From NCBI RefSeq assembly GCF_029945925.1, contig NZ_JAQSDN010000065.1:29387-93386 (forward strand): a stretch of DNA of 64,000 nucleotides. The letters are read 5' to 3'. The translations under genes were made by a program, and so were the position numbers. Positions 53,734-62,695 of the stretch are shown here, in pieces; within the stretch, counting starts at the first letter, position 1, and the number at the start of each line of letters is the position of its first letter. The stretch is from Polaromonas sp. (GTDB lineage Bacteria; Pseudomonadota; Gammaproteobacteria; Burkholderiales; Burkholderiaceae_C). The notes under the pieces are model-generated. The model was not told where the DNA came from, searched no databases, and saw only the letters and a program-made list of their open reading frames with translations.

Positions 53734-55692
53734 ATGCGGGACCGGGCGCAAAATAGCACTCCCCAAGACAACCTTTCTCGCCGTGGCGGCCAGCCTGACC
53801 CGGGCCCCCGCGAGAATTTTTTTGTGTCCAGAAAAAAATCATCTCTTGCGGCGCTCACCCTGGGCGCCATCGGCATTGTTTACGGCGACATTGGCACCAG
53901 CGTGCTGTATGCACTCAAGGTCGTCTTCAACTCGGGCCTTGTGCCGCTCACTCCGGACAACGTCTACGGCGTCCTGTCCATGGTCTTCTGGACCGTGACC
54001 ATCATTGTTTCGCTGAAGTACGTCACGCTGATCCTGCGCGCCGACAACAACGGTGAAGGCGGCCTGATCGCGATGCTGGCGCTGGCCACCAATGCGGTCA
54101 ACGACAAGCCCAAGCTGCGGCGCTGGTTGTTGGGCGTGGGCATCTTCGGCACCGCGATTTTCTACGGCGACGGCGTCATCACGCCGGCCATTTCGGTGCT
54201 TTCCGCGGTTGAGGGGCTGGAGCTGCTCTCGCCAGCCTTCCACGCCTACATCATGCCGATTGCGCTGGTGGTCATCTTCGGGCTGTTTTATGTCCAGAAG
54301 AACGGCACGTCCGGCATTGGCCGCCTGTTCGGGCCGATCTGCGCCGTCTGGTTCGTCACCATTGCCGTGCTCGGCATCCCGCACATCTGGGCCCACCCGG
54401 AGGTGCTGGGCGCCGTCAGCCCGCACCATGCGCTGCGGTTTATCTTCCAGCATCCGGGGATCACCTTTGTGCTGCTGGGCGCGCTGGTGTTGTGTGTCAC
54501 CGGCACCGAAGCCCTGTATGCCGACCTGGGCCACTTCGGCAAGAAGCCGATACGCATGGCCTGGTTTGCACTGGTCATGCCGGCGCTGCTGATCAACTAT
54601 TTCGGCCAGGGCGCGATGCTGATCTACACGCCCGAGGCGGTGACCAACCCGTTTTACCTGATGGCGCCCAAGTGGGCGCTGGTGCCGCTGGTGATCCTGG
54701 CGACCGCCGCCACGGTGATTGCCTCCCAGGCGCTGCTGTCGGCGGCGTTTTCGGTCAGCAAACAGGCGATCCAGCTCGGCTACCTGCCGCGCATGCAGAT
54801 CCGCCACACCTCGGTGCATGAAACCGGCCAGGTCTACATCCCGGCGGTGAACTGGTCGCTGTTTGCGGCCATCGTGGTGGCGGTTGCCCTGTTCAAGAAC
54901 TCCACCAACCTGGCTTCGGCCTATGGCATTGCGGTGACCACCGACATGCTGATCACCACGGTGCTGACCTTTTTTGTGATCCGCTACGCCTGGAAGCTGC
55001 CGCTGGCGTTGTGTGTCGCGGCCACAGGGGTTTTCTTTGTGGTCGACCTGATGTTTTTTGCGTCCAACGCGCTCAAGTTCATTGAAGGCGGCTGGTTCCC
55101 GGTGCTGATCGGCATGGGCATGTTCACCGTCATGATGACGTGGAAGCAGGGCCGCGCGTTGCTCAATCAGAAACTGCGTGCCGACGCGATCGACCTGCCC
55201 GGCTTCCTGGAAGCGGTTTTCATCAGCCCGCCCGCCCGCGTGGAAGGCACGGCGGTGTTCCTGACCGCCGAGCCGGGCGCCGTGCCCAATGCGCTGCTGC
55301 ACAACCTCAAACACAACAAGGTGCTGCACGAGCAGAACCTGTTTGTCACGGTGCGCAACCATGAGGTGCCATGGATAGGCATGGACAAGCGCCTGGCGAT
55401 CGAGTCGCTGGGCCACAACTGCTGGCAGGTTGTCGTTCACTATGGTTTCAAGAACGACCCCGATCTGCCCAAGGCGCTGCAGCAGATGCGCACGCGCGGC
55501 TGCGAACTGGACGTCATGACGACCAGCTACTTCCTCTCGCGTGACGTGGTGGTGCCCACCATAGGCAGCGGCATGGCGCCGTGGCGCGAAAAGCTGTTTG
55601 CGCAGATGCACCACAACGCCAGCGGCGCGGCGGACTTTCTCAACCTGCCGAACAACTCGGTGGTGGAGCTGGGTAGCAAGATCGAGATTTGA
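53734..55692 (+). CDS. kup: Low-affinity potassium transport system protein Kup
   Basis: This K+/H+ symporter is 652 residues long from ATG 53734. About 12 helices span ~35-465; signature [21 protein letters not shown] starts the first, followed by a C-terminal cytoplasmic domain of about 180 residues ([26 protein letters not shown]). The family usually begins near the KKSSLAALT stretch, so GTG 53824 is a serious alternative start; the 30 extra residues are polar and not conserved in my recollection. Neither has a strong ribosome binding site. Confidence 0.93.
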   Translation: MRDRAQNSTPQDNLSRRGGQPDPGPRENFFVSRKKSSLAALTLGAIGIVYGDIGTSVLYALKVVFNSGLVPLTPDNVYGVLSMVFWTVTIIVSLKYVTLILRADNNGEGGLIAMLALATNAVNDKPKLRRWLLGVGIFGTAIFYGDGVITPAISVLSAVEGLELLSPAFHAYIMPIALVVIFGLFYVQKNGTSGIGRLFGPICAVWFVTIAVLGIPHIWAHPEVLGAVSPHHALRFIFQHPGITFVLLGALVLCVTGTEALYADLGHFGKKPIRMAWFALVMPALLINYFGQGAMLIYTPEAVTNPFYLMAPKWALVPLVILATAATVIASQALLSAAFSVSKQAIQLGYLPRMQIRHTSVHETGQVYIPAVNWSLFAAIVVAVALFKNSTNLASAYGIAVTTDMLITTVLTFFVIRYAWKLPLALCVAATGVFFVVDLMFFASNALKFIEGGWFPVLIGMGMFTVMMTWKQGRALLNQKLRADAIDLPGFLEAVFISPPARVEGTAVFLTAEPGAVPNALLHNLKHNKVLHEQNLFVTVRNHEVPWIGMDKRLAIESLGHNCWQVVVHYGFKNDPDLPKALQQMRTRGCELDVMTTSYFLSRDVVVPTIGSGMAPWREKLFAQMHHNASGAADFLNLPNNSVVELGSKIEI

Positions 55693-55700
55693 TCTTGGTG

Positions 55701-55755
55701 TTTTATGGCTGCAGCCCAATGAATTTGGGCGCAAGCAGCTATGAAATTTATAGCT
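55701..55755 (-). repeat. Dispersed AGCTAT element, copy 8
   Basis: On the minus strand: AGCTATAAATTTCATAGCTG, then CTTGCGCCC, then TTGGGCTGCAGCC. It starts 8 bases after the kup stop. Confidence 0.75.
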
Positions 55756-55839
55756 GACGTTTCCTCGTGCTTGTCATCCCGGACTTGAGGAGCCTGTCCC
55801 GGACTCCGATCCGGGGGGATCCATGTTTGCCGACTACCG

Positions 55840-56160
55840 ACTGTGTTTTTGACCGTATGGTTCGCCTGCTGGCCGGGTCTCGCCCCGGCGGGCGACTTAC
55901 TTTTCTTTGCTTCGCCAAAGAAACCTAAGGAAAAGAAAGGCGACCCGATGGTCTGGGTCCCTCCGCTTCGCTACGGGCAGCCTCCGGTGCTCGGTAAAAG
56001 CGGGGTCAGGCACAAACTCGGCTGCGCCTCAAACAAGTGCCTGCCCTGATCCGCTTTTGCCTGCGCTCCTCGGCCCAGCCCGACGGGAGGGGGAACAAAT
56101 ACGGGTTCGGGTGCGGGGAGACATGGCGCGCGAAGCGCGTCATGTCGGACTCAACAGTCC
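55840..56160. repeat. Long dispersed intergenic repeat (about 300 bases, single copy here)
   Basis: The segment contains GGCGGGCGACTTACTTTTCT, an inverted pair TTTCTTTGCTTCG-CCAAAGAAA, GAAAGGCGACCCGATGGTCT and TCCGCTTCGCTACGGGCAGC. From memory this sequence is a very common intergenic repeat in Comamonadaceae and other proteobacteria that produces false ORFs. Only one copy is in this window. Confidence 0.5.
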
Positions 56161-56346
56161 GTCATTCATGCACGTGGACGCAGCACACGCGGCCAAATGA
56201 AGCTCCCCGCCATCGCCCAGCGGGGCGAGGGGCGGGGGGAGGGAGTGGGGAGTTGCGCCTACTGTCCAAGGCAAACCGCAGGCGCAGCGTGACGCCGGCG
56301 CTTCAGGCCAGCAACGTACGAGACATAACCCTGCCAAAATCCCCGA

Positions 56347-57546
56347 ATGCAATTTTTCAGAGACCTCAACCTCTCCGCATTCACCGCCGGCTTCGTCGCC
56401 GTGCTGGTCGGCTTCACAAGTTCGGTGGCGATTGTTTTCCAGGCAGCGCAGGCCTTCAACGCCACGCCGGAACAGATCAGCTCCTGGATGTGGGCGTTGG
56501 GCTGGGGCATGGGCTTGTGTTCGGCGATTCCTTCGCTGTGGCTGAAAAAGCCGGTCATGGTGGCCTGGTCCACGCCGGGCGCGGCGGTGCTGGCGACGGC
56601 GGGGCTGGCCGGTGGGTTTTCGATGGGTGAGGCGGTGGCGGCCTTCATGGTCAGTGCGGCGCTGATCACGCTGTTCGGCGTCACCGGGTGGTTTGAGAAA
56701 GTCATGAACCGCATTCCGATGGCGATTGCGTCGGCGCTGCTGGCCGGCGTGCTCGCGCGTTTTGGCCTGCAGGCCTTTGCCGCGGCGCAGACGGCCTTGC
56801 CGCTGGTGCTGCTGATGCTGGCGATCTACCTGCTCGGCAAACGTTTCATGCCGCGTTACGCGGTGGTGCTGACTTTGTTCGGCGCGATTGTGTTTGTGGC
56901 CGCGCGCGGCGAGATGGCCTGGACGGCCATGAACTTCTCATTTGCATTGCCCGTGTTTGTCGCGCCGCAGTTCACGCTGGCGGCGATTGTCAGCCTGGCG
57001 CTGCCGCTGTTTGTGGTGACCATGGCCTCGCAAAACCTGCCCGGCGTGGCGGCCATTCGTGCCGCGGGGTACGGGCCGGATGCACCGGACGGCGGCATCC
57101 CGGTGTCCAAGGTCATCACGCTCACCGGCCTGGCGACGCTGGTGCTCGCACCTTTTGGCGCGTTTGCGCTGAACCTCAGCGCCATCACGGCCGCCATCTG
57201 CATGGGCCCCGAGGCGCACGAAGACCCGCGCAAGCGCTACACCGCGGCCGTGGCCTGCGGCGCGATTTATGTCGTGATCGGCATCTTCGGCGCTGCCGTG
57301 ACCGGTTTGCTCACGGCTTTTCCCAAGGAACTGGTCGTCGCGATTGCCGGGCTTGCCTTGCTGGGCACGATAGGCAGCGGCCTGGCGCAGGCCGTGCGCG
57401 ACGAATCGCACCGCGAGGCCGCGCTGATCACTTTTCTGGTCACGCTGTCGGGCGTGGCCCTTGCCGGCATCGGCTCGGCCTTCTGGGGCGTGGTGGCCGG
57501 CGCGATGGCGCTATTTGTACAACAATACCGGCAGCGCGCTGCCTGA
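56347..57546 (+). CDS. benE: BenE-family transporter (benzoate/H+ symporter type)
   Basis: The protein has 399 residues and about 12 membrane helices. It starts MQFFRDLNLSAFTAGFVAVLVGFTSSVAIVFQAAQA and has the family region PVMVAWSTPGAAVLATAG, then TMASQNLPGVAAIRAAGYG and INGP-like LNLSAITAAICMGPEAHEDP. Homologues are annotated as benzoate transporters or YdcO, but no benzoate catabolic genes are near, so the substrate is uncertain. CAAAAT ends 6 bases before the ATG, suggesting a leaderless start. gshB follows after 35 bases. Confidence 0.9.
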   Translation: MQFFRDLNLSAFTAGFVAVLVGFTSSVAIVFQAAQAFNATPEQISSWMWALGWGMGLCSAIPSLWLKKPVMVAWSTPGAAVLATAGLAGGFSMGEAVAAFMVSAALITLFGVTGWFEKVMNRIPMAIASALLAGVLARFGLQAFAAAQTALPLVLLMLAIYLLGKRFMPRYAVVLTLFGAIVFVAARGEMAWTAMNFSFALPVFVAPQFTLAAIVSLALPLFVVTMASQNLPGVAAIRAAGYGPDAPDGGIPVSKVITLTGLATLVLAPFGAFALNLSAITAAICMGPEAHEDPRKRYTAAVACGAIYVVIGIFGAAVTGLLTAFPKELVVAIAGLALLGTIGSGLAQAVRDESHREAALITFLVTLSGVALAGIGSAFWGVVAGAMALFVQQYRQRAA

Positions 57547-57581
57547 GCAGTCACCACCCCTTTTACTGACGGACCCCGTTC

Positions 57582-58523
57582 ATGAATATTCTTTTTATTG
57601 CCGACCCGCTGGCCTCTTTCAAGATCTACAAGGACACCACCTTCGCGATGATGCGTGAAGCGCAGCGGCGCGGCCACCAGATCAGCGCCTGCGAGCAGCA
57701 GGACCTGATGTGGCAACGCGGCGCCCCCGTGATGGCCCATGTGCGCGACATCACGCTGACGGGCGATACGCAGGACTGGTTCGCCGAGCGCGGCACGCGC
57801 CAGGTCGCGCTGAAAGACTTCGACGCCATCCTGATGCGCAAGGACCCGCCATTCGACAGCGAGTATTTCTACGCCACGCACCTGCTGGAGCAGGCCGAGC
57901 GCGACGGTGCCCGGGTCTACAACAAGCCGCGCGCGCTGCGCGACCACCCTGAAAAACTGGCCATCATGGAGTTTCCGCAGTTCATCGGCCCCACGCTGGT
58001 GACGCGCGACCCCGAGGACATCAAGCGTTTTCATGCCGAACACCAGGACATCATCCTCAAGCCGCTCGACGGCATGGGCGGCATGGGCATCTTCCGCGTC
58101 GGACCCGACGGCCTGAACCTGGGCTCCATCACCGAAACGCTGAACCGCCACGGCGCGCAAAGCCTGATGGTGCAGAAGTTCCTGCCCGAGATCGTCAAGG
58201 GCGACAAGCGCGTGCTCATCATCGGTGGCCGGCCCGTGCCGCACAGCCTGGCGCGCATCCCGCAGGGCAGCGAGGTGCGCGGCAACCTGGCGGCCGGCGG
58301 CCTGGGTGTGGCGCTGCCCTTGTCGGCGCGCGACCGCGAGATCGCCGAGGCGCTGGGCCCCATCCTGCACAGCCGCGGCCTGCTGCTGGCCGGTGTGGAC
58401 GTGATCGGTGACTGCGTGACCGAAATCAACGTGACCAGCCCAACCTGCTTCCAGGAAATTTTCGACCAGACCGGGTTCGATGTGGCGGCGATGTTTGTGG
58501 ATGCGCTCGAAGCCGCTCTCTGA
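57582..58523 (+). CDS. gshB: Glutathione synthetase
   Basis: GshB is an ATP-grasp ligase joining glycine to gamma-glutamylcysteine. The 313-residue protein begins MNILFIADPLASFKIYKDTTFAMMREA; substrate and ATP-binding stretches are MRKDPPFDSEYFYAT, IILKPLDGMGGMGIFRV and QKFLPEIVKGDKRVLIIGG; the metal-binding end is EINVTSPTCFQEI. It completes the pathway begun by gshA upstream. Confidence 0.97.
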   Translation: MNILFIADPLASFKIYKDTTFAMMREAQRRGHQISACEQQDLMWQRGAPVMAHVRDITLTGDTQDWFAERGTRQVALKDFDAILMRKDPPFDSEYFYATHLLEQAERDGARVYNKPRALRDHPEKLAIMEFPQFIGPTLVTRDPEDIKRFHAEHQDIILKPLDGMGGMGIFRVGPDGLNLGSITETLNRHGAQSLMVQKFLPEIVKGDKRVLIIGGRPVPHSLARIPQGSEVRGNLAAGGLGVALPLSARDREIAEALGPILHSRGLLLAGVDVIGDCVTEINVTSPTCFQEIFDQTGFDVAAMFVDALEAAL

Positions 58524-58531
58524 ATTTAATC

Positions 58532-58586
58532 AAACAAGCCTTTAGCCCAGCAATGACGGGCGCCAAAAGCTCCTCTTTTTATAGCA
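58532..58586 (-). repeat. Dispersed AGCTAT element, copy 9
   Basis: On the minus strand: GCTATAAAAAGAGGAGCTTT, then GGCGCCCGTCATTG, then CTGGGCTAAAGGC. It begins 8 bases after the gshB stop. Confidence 0.7.
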
Positions 58587-58588
58587 AA

Positions 58589-59392
58589 TCAGGGGTGCAG
58601 CGCACCGCCGACAAAAACCTTGAGCTCGCCCGGTGCAAAGGCGACCCAGTGTTCATTGGTGGTCAGCGGCGCCGTCACCACCACCGCGACCCGGTCGGTG
58701 GGCTGCGTGTGTTCGGCAAAGTTCACGCTGAGGTCTTCATCGCTGAGCGTGGCGTGCGCAAACGGGTGTTTGCGCTCGACGTAGTACAGGCTGGTCGAGG
58801 CATGGGCCCACAGGGCCTGGCCGTTGCCGAGTAAAAAGTTGAAGGTGCCGTGGGGTGCGATCTGCGCCGCCAGTTCGCGCAGGGTCAGGGTCAGCTCGCC
58901 CACGCTGGGCACACCGGCGTGCGATTTGGCCAGCTCCTGCATGATCCAGCAAAACGCGCGTTCGCTGTCGGTCGTGCCCACCGGCCGGAAGCTGCCGTGC
59001 AGGCGCGGCGAAAAGTCCTTGAGATCGCCGTTGTGCGCGAACACCCAGTAGCGTCCCCACAGCTCGCGCACGAAGGGGTGGCAGTTTTCCAGCGCGACCC
59101 GGCCCTGCGTGGCCTTGCGGATGTGGGCAATGACGTTGCGGCTCTTGATCGGGTAGCGCCGTATCAGTTCGGCCACGGGCGAGGCGCACGCCGACTGGTG
59201 GTCGACAAAATGGCGCAGGCCCTTGTCGCTGCCATCGCTGCCGCCGTTGCTGGCGTCGCCGTTGCCTTCAAAAAAGGCGATACCCCAGCCGTCCGTGTGT
59301 TCGCCGGTGTTGCCGCCGCGTTGCGCAAAACCGCTGAAGCTGAAGGTCACGTCGGTCGGCGTGTTGCAGTTCATTCCGAGCAGCTGGCACAT
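58589..59392 (-). CDS. Class II glutamine amidotransferase (YafJ-like)
   Basis: The 267-residue enzyme has the N-terminal nucleophile Cys2 after Met removal (MCQLLGMNCNTP), which fixes the start at 59392; the longer frame from 59533 overlaps the MFS gene. Ntn-hydrolase motifs: HTDGWGIAFFEG, IAHIRKATQGRVALENCHPF and FAHNGDLKDF with TDSERAFCWIM. YafJ-type proteins lack a known acceptor domain, so substrate is unknown. It starts 4 bases after the MFS stop. Confidence 0.92.
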   Translation of the reverse strand: MCQLLGMNCNTPTDVTFSFSGFAQRGGNTGEHTDGWGIAFFEGNGDASNGGSDGSDKGLRHFVDHQSACASPVAELIRRYPIKSRNVIAHIRKATQGRVALENCHPFVRELWGRYWVFAHNGDLKDFSPRLHGSFRPVGTTDSERAFCWIMQELAKSHAGVPSVGELTLTLRELAAQIAPHGTFNFLLGNGQALWAHASTSLYYVERKHPFAHATLSDEDLSVNFAEHTQPTDRVAVVVTAPLTTNEHWVAFAPGELKVFVGGALHP

Positions 59393-59396
59393 GGCA

Positions 59397-60965
59397 TCAA
59401 TCCTTGGCCGCAGGAGGGCGCGGGTCGCCGCCGGGCCGCCCCAAGGCGGACCCAGCCCCCTCGGGGGGCAGCGAGGACACATCGTGCCGAGCGTGGGGGC
59501 GCAATCTCCAGGCGGCGAACAGCGCCAGCACACACAGCGCGGCCAGCATCATGAAGGACTCGTTGAACGCCGCCAGCCGCGCCGGGCTGGTCGCGGCCTG
59601 CGTCAGCGAGTCGCCATGCGCCGCGAGCCGCCATTCCAGCACGATGCCGCACAGGCTCACGCCGATGGCGCCGCCCAGCATGCGCACGAAGTTGATGGCA
59701 CTTGACCCTTGTGAAATCAGGCTGTGGTCCAGCGCCCGCAAGGAGCCGAGGTTGAGCGACGGAAGAATGAAGCCCAGCCCGATGCGGCCCAGGATGGCCC
59801 AGAGCACCAGCACCCAGATGGCGCTGGTCAGCGTCACGGTCAGCATCAGCGCAAACGACAGTGCCAGCAGTGCCAGCCCGATGCTCACCAGCAGCCAGGT
59901 CGGATGGCGGTCGGCCAGCCGCCCCACCAGCGCGATCGTGACCGCCAGCACAAACCCGGCGGGCAGCAGGATGGTGCCGACATAAGAGGCCGACAGGCCC
60001 AGCCCGAGCTGCATGTAGACCGGCAGCAGATAGGTCGAGCCGAACAGCGCCGTGCCGTAGATGAAGGCGACGATGCTGCCCATCGCGAAAGTCCGGTAGC
60101 CGAACAGCGCCAGGTTCATCAGCGGTTCGCGCCCGGTGGCGGCCATGCGCCGCTGCCAGGCCAGAAAGAGCACCAGCGCCAGCGCCGCGCCGCCCAGCAG
60201 CAAGGCGGCTTGCAGCGCCGAACCGCCATGCAGGGCCACCATGCCGTTAAGCAGGCACAGGGTGCCGGCGCCGCCCAGCAGCAGGCCACGCCAGTCCAGG
60301 GTGGCGCCCTTGCGGTTCGGCGCCACACCGCCCGGGGAGGTGACCGGCACATAGCGGTAAGCCATCCACAGCGAAGCCAGGCAAAAGGGGATCACCATGA
60401 AAAAAATCGAGCGCCAGCCGAACAGGTCGACCAGCACACCGCCCAGGCTGGGGCCGATGGCCGGTGCCAGCACCACACCCATGCCGAAGATGCCGCTGGC
60501 GCGCCCTTGTTCGTGCGGCGCAAAAGCCCGCATGATGATGATGGCCGGAATCGGCTGCACCACGCCGGCCGCCAGGCCCTCGGCCACGCGCGCGCCCAGC
60601 ACCAGCGCAAAGCTGTTGGCAAAGCCGCCGACGATGCCGCCGGCCAGCAGCAGCAGCATGGTGCCCACATAGGTGCGGCGGTAGCCGTAACGTGCCAGCA
60701 GCCAGGGCGTGGTCAGCATGGAGACCGTCATGGCCACCATGAAGCCTGATGTGACCCATTGCGCGCGCTCCTGGCCCAGGGTGAAGTGCTGGCTCATGTC
60801 GGGAATCGCCACGTTGACGATGGTCGAGGACATGATGGAGGCCATCGTGCCTGTCATCACCGACAGCAGCAGCAGCCAGCGGTAACGCGCGCCGTAACGC
60901 GCCTGCATCTCGTCCAGCGTGGAGGGGCTGCTCAAGGCCGGCTTTGTTCTGTCGCGGCGGGGCAA
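59397..60965 (-). CDS. DHA2-type MFS efflux transporter (EmrB-like)
   Basis: The 522-residue protein has 14 predicted helices and a long N-terminal cytoplasmic stretch. Motifs: MSSTIVNVAIPDMSQHF, WLLARYGYRRTYVG (motif A) and FGMGVVLAPAIGPSLGGVLVD (motif C of drug:H+ antiporters). The last ~34 residues (after RLRPHARHD, a Pro/Gly/Ser-rich tail) are encoded by a GC-rich dispersed repeat. No emrA-like partner is adjacent. It is followed by the amidotransferase and preceded by the tautomerase on the same strand. Confidence 0.9.
   Translation of the reverse strand: MPRRDRTKPALSSPSTLDEMQARYGARYRWLLLLSVMTGTMASIMSSTIVNVAIPDMSQHFTLGQERAQWVTSGFMVAMTVSMLTTPWLLARYGYRRTYVGTMLLLLAGGIVGGFANSFALVLGARVAEGLAAGVVQPIPAIIIMRAFAPHEQGRASGIFGMGVVLAPAIGPSLGGVLVDLFGWRSIFFMVIPFCLASLWMAYRYVPVTSPGGVAPNRKGATLDWRGLLLGGAGTLCLLNGMVALHGGSALQAALLLGGAALALVLFLAWQRRMAATGREPLMNLALFGYRTFAMGSIVAFIYGTALFGSTYLLPVYMQLGLGLSASYVGTILLPAGFVLAVTIALVGRLADRHPTWLLVSIGLALLALSFALMLTVTLTSAIWVLVLWAILGRIGLGFILPSLNLGSLRALDHSLISQGSSAINFVRMLGGAIGVSLCGIVLEWRLAAHGDSLTQAATSPARLAAFNESFMMLAALCVLALFAAWRLRPHARHDVSSLPPEGAGSALGRPGGDPRPPAAKD
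59399..59502. repeat. GC-rich ~100 bp repeat at the 3' end of the MFS gene
   Basis: CGGGCCGCCCCAAGGCGGAC is followed by the CCCCCTCGGGGGGCAGCGAG palindrome and CGAGCGTGGGGGCG, as in the copies at 15922-16186 and 22331-22423. It is translated as the tail of the transporter on the minus strand. Confidence 0.7.
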
Positions 60966-60981
60966 AAGGAGCGAAAGGGCA

Positions 60982-61173
60982 TCAGTCGCGCGGTTCGGAC
61001 CAGAGCTTGCCGCCGGTGGACCAGTTCTCGCGCTTGATGTCGGTGATGATCACATCCACCGAATCGGGCGCGCCGCCCAGGATGTCGACACTGACGCGGG
61101 TGATCTCGGCGACCAGCTTTTTCTTCTGCTCGAGGGTGCGGCCTTCCATCATTTCGACGTGGTAGGTGGGCAT
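60982..61173 (-). CDS. 4-oxalocrotonate tautomerase family protein
   Basis: This 63-residue protein has the catalytic Pro directly after Met (MPTYHVEMMEGRTLEQKKKLV), followed by ITRVSVDILGGAPDSVDVII and the C-terminal IKRENWSTGGKLWSE. The length is that of 4-OT monomers. The start at 61173 is fixed by the need for Pro2. It lies 16 bases upstream of the MFS gene in the same direction. No meta-cleavage genes are nearby, so substrate is unknown. Confidence 0.9.
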   Translation of the reverse strand: MPTYHVEMMEGRTLEQKKKLVAEITRVSVDILGGAPDSVDVIITDIKRENWSTGGKLWSEPRD

Positions 61174-61377
61174 GGTTTTCCTTTGAATTGATGTGAACCG
61201 GTGCCCCGATGATAAAAGCCCGGCGGGGGCATGCCATTTTTGTCGGCAAAGACTGACAGAAGAACAAGGCGGGCGGCCCCCGGGCGGCGCGACAAACATG
61301 GGAAACTCCGAAGGAAACGGACCCCCCGGCCCATCGCCTTTTTTTGCCCGCCGCGCCAGGCGCTTTGAGAAATTCCC

Positions 61378-62595
61378 TTGTTCAACGACAGCCCTTCCTC
61401 CGCCCCTGCCCATTTGCCGCGCCTGGCCGGCCGTGCTTACCACTGTCAGTGCGGCAGCCCCGTTTTTTTCAGGAACAGCACCTGCCTGGCCTGCGGCACG
61501 GCGCTGGGCTACGACCCGGCGCAGGCCCGCCTCCTGCCCCTGATGCCCGGCGAGCAGCCCGACACCTGGGTCGCCTGGCAGCCCGAGGGCGGCGCCGCGC
61601 AGCCGGACACACCGGCGGCGGTTTACCTTCGCTGCGCCAACCTGCAGACCCCGGCGGCCTGCAACTGGCTGGTGCCGGTCAGCCAGGACGGACCGCCGCA
61701 GCTGCTGTGCCAGGCCTGCCGCCTCAACCGCACGATTCCCGACCTGAACGACCCGGCGCACCCGGACAACGGCGAGCTGTGGGGCAACATCGAGCTGGCC
61801 AAGCGGCGCCTGGTGTCGGCGTTGCTCGTGCTGGGCCTGCCGGTGGCGTCGCGGGCGAGTGAAGATACCGAACACGGCCTGATGTTCGACTTCCTGCGTT
61901 CACCCGACTTCGGCCCGCACATCATGACCGGGCACGACACCGGGCTGATCACCCTCAACCTCAACGAAGCCGACGACGCCACGCGCGAGGCCACGCGCAA
62001 GGCCATGCATGAGCCCTACCGCACCTTGCTGGGGCACCTGCGCCACGAGGTCGGCCACTACTACTGGGACCGCCTGGTCGCCGGCACGTCCTGGCAGCAA
62101 GGTTTCCGGGATCTGTTCGGCGATGAAAGCCAGGACTACCTGGCCAGCCTGCAGGCCAATTACGAGCAGGGGCCGCGCCCGGACTGGGCGCTGCACTACG
62201 TGAGCGCCTACGCCAGCGTGCACCCGTGGGAAGACTGGGCCGAGTGCTGGGCCCACTACCTGCACATGCGCGACACCGTCGACACGGCCCTGAGTTTTGG
62301 CCTGTCGGCCGAAAGCGCGCAGCTGGAATTCACGCCCTTCACGCTGGATGCCTTGTACCAGCCGGACCACCCCGAGGCCCAGGTGTTCCTGGACTTCCTG
62401 AACCAGTGGACACGGCTGACCACGCTGCTCAATGAAATGTCACGCGCCATGGGACAGCCTGACTTTTACCCCTTTGTGCTGCCGCGCGAAGTGGTGGCCA
62501 AGCTGCATTTCATCCACCTGGTGGTGACGTCCGTCCGTGACGGGGCAGACCATGGACAGGGGCAGGCGCAAGGCCAGCGTCAACGTCAGTTCTGA
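61378..62595 (+). CDS. Putative zinc-binding metallopeptidase-like protein
   Basis: The 405-residue protein has an N-terminal zinc ribbon (C23, C25, C36 and C39), a second Cys set (C86, C95, C111, C114) and the gluzincin motif HEVGHYYW with H223 and H227; WEDWAECWAHYLH (~280) would give the third ligand Glu. I recall this family as DUF2248/putative zinc-binding metallopeptidase. A TTG start at 61378 is the only candidate near the N-terminus, because a TGA lies four codons upstream in frame. The C-terminal tail is Gln/Gly/Arg-rich. Confidence 0.83.
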   Translation: MFNDSPSSAPAHLPRLAGRAYHCQCGSPVFFRNSTCLACGTALGYDPAQARLLPLMPGEQPDTWVAWQPEGGAAQPDTPAAVYLRCANLQTPAACNWLVPVSQDGPPQLLCQACRLNRTIPDLNDPAHPDNGELWGNIELAKRRLVSALLVLGLPVASRASEDTEHGLMFDFLRSPDFGPHIMTGHDTGLITLNLNEADDATREATRKAMHEPYRTLLGHLRHEVGHYYWDRLVAGTSWQQGFRDLFGDESQDYLASLQANYEQGPRPDWALHYVSAYASVHPWEDWAECWAHYLHMRDTVDTALSFGLSAESAQLEFTPFTLDALYQPDHPEAQVFLDFLNQWTRLTTLLNEMSRAMGQPDFYPFVLPREVVAKLHFIHLVVTSVRDGADHGQGQAQGQRQRQF

Positions 62596-62597
62596 TC

Positions 62598-62652
62598 AAA
62601 AATCGGCCCCAGCCCAATAAACACGGGCGAGAGCAGCTCCTGATTTCATAGC
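62598..62652 (-). repeat. Dispersed AGCTAT element, copy 10
   Basis: On the minus strand: GCTATGAAATCAGGAGCTGC, then TCTCGCCCGTG, then GGGCTGGGGCCGATTTTT. It starts 2 bases after the metallopeptidase stop. Confidence 0.75.
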
Positions 62653-62695
62653 GAATGGGTGGAGGGCCGGTCTGACCGGCGCGGCCCGGGGCTGC

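Larger units (their letters stand above)
55693..56346. other. 654-base intergenic region made mostly of repeats
   Basis: It holds AGCTAT copy 8 (55701-55755), then a long repeat-like segment (about 55840-56160), then a purine-rich GC stretch before the benE-type gene. Short open frames here follow the repeat and show no coding character. Confidence 0.6.

Noticed and set aside
55843-56630. Short plus-strand frames in the kup-benE gap
   Set aside because: They lie in dispersed repeat DNA, have Arg/Pro-rich low-complexity translations and no ribosome binding sites.
61982-62370. Possible small gene on the minus strand opposite the metallopeptidase-like gene
   Set aside because: It is an antisense frame; the HEVGH motif and zinc ribbons support the plus strand.
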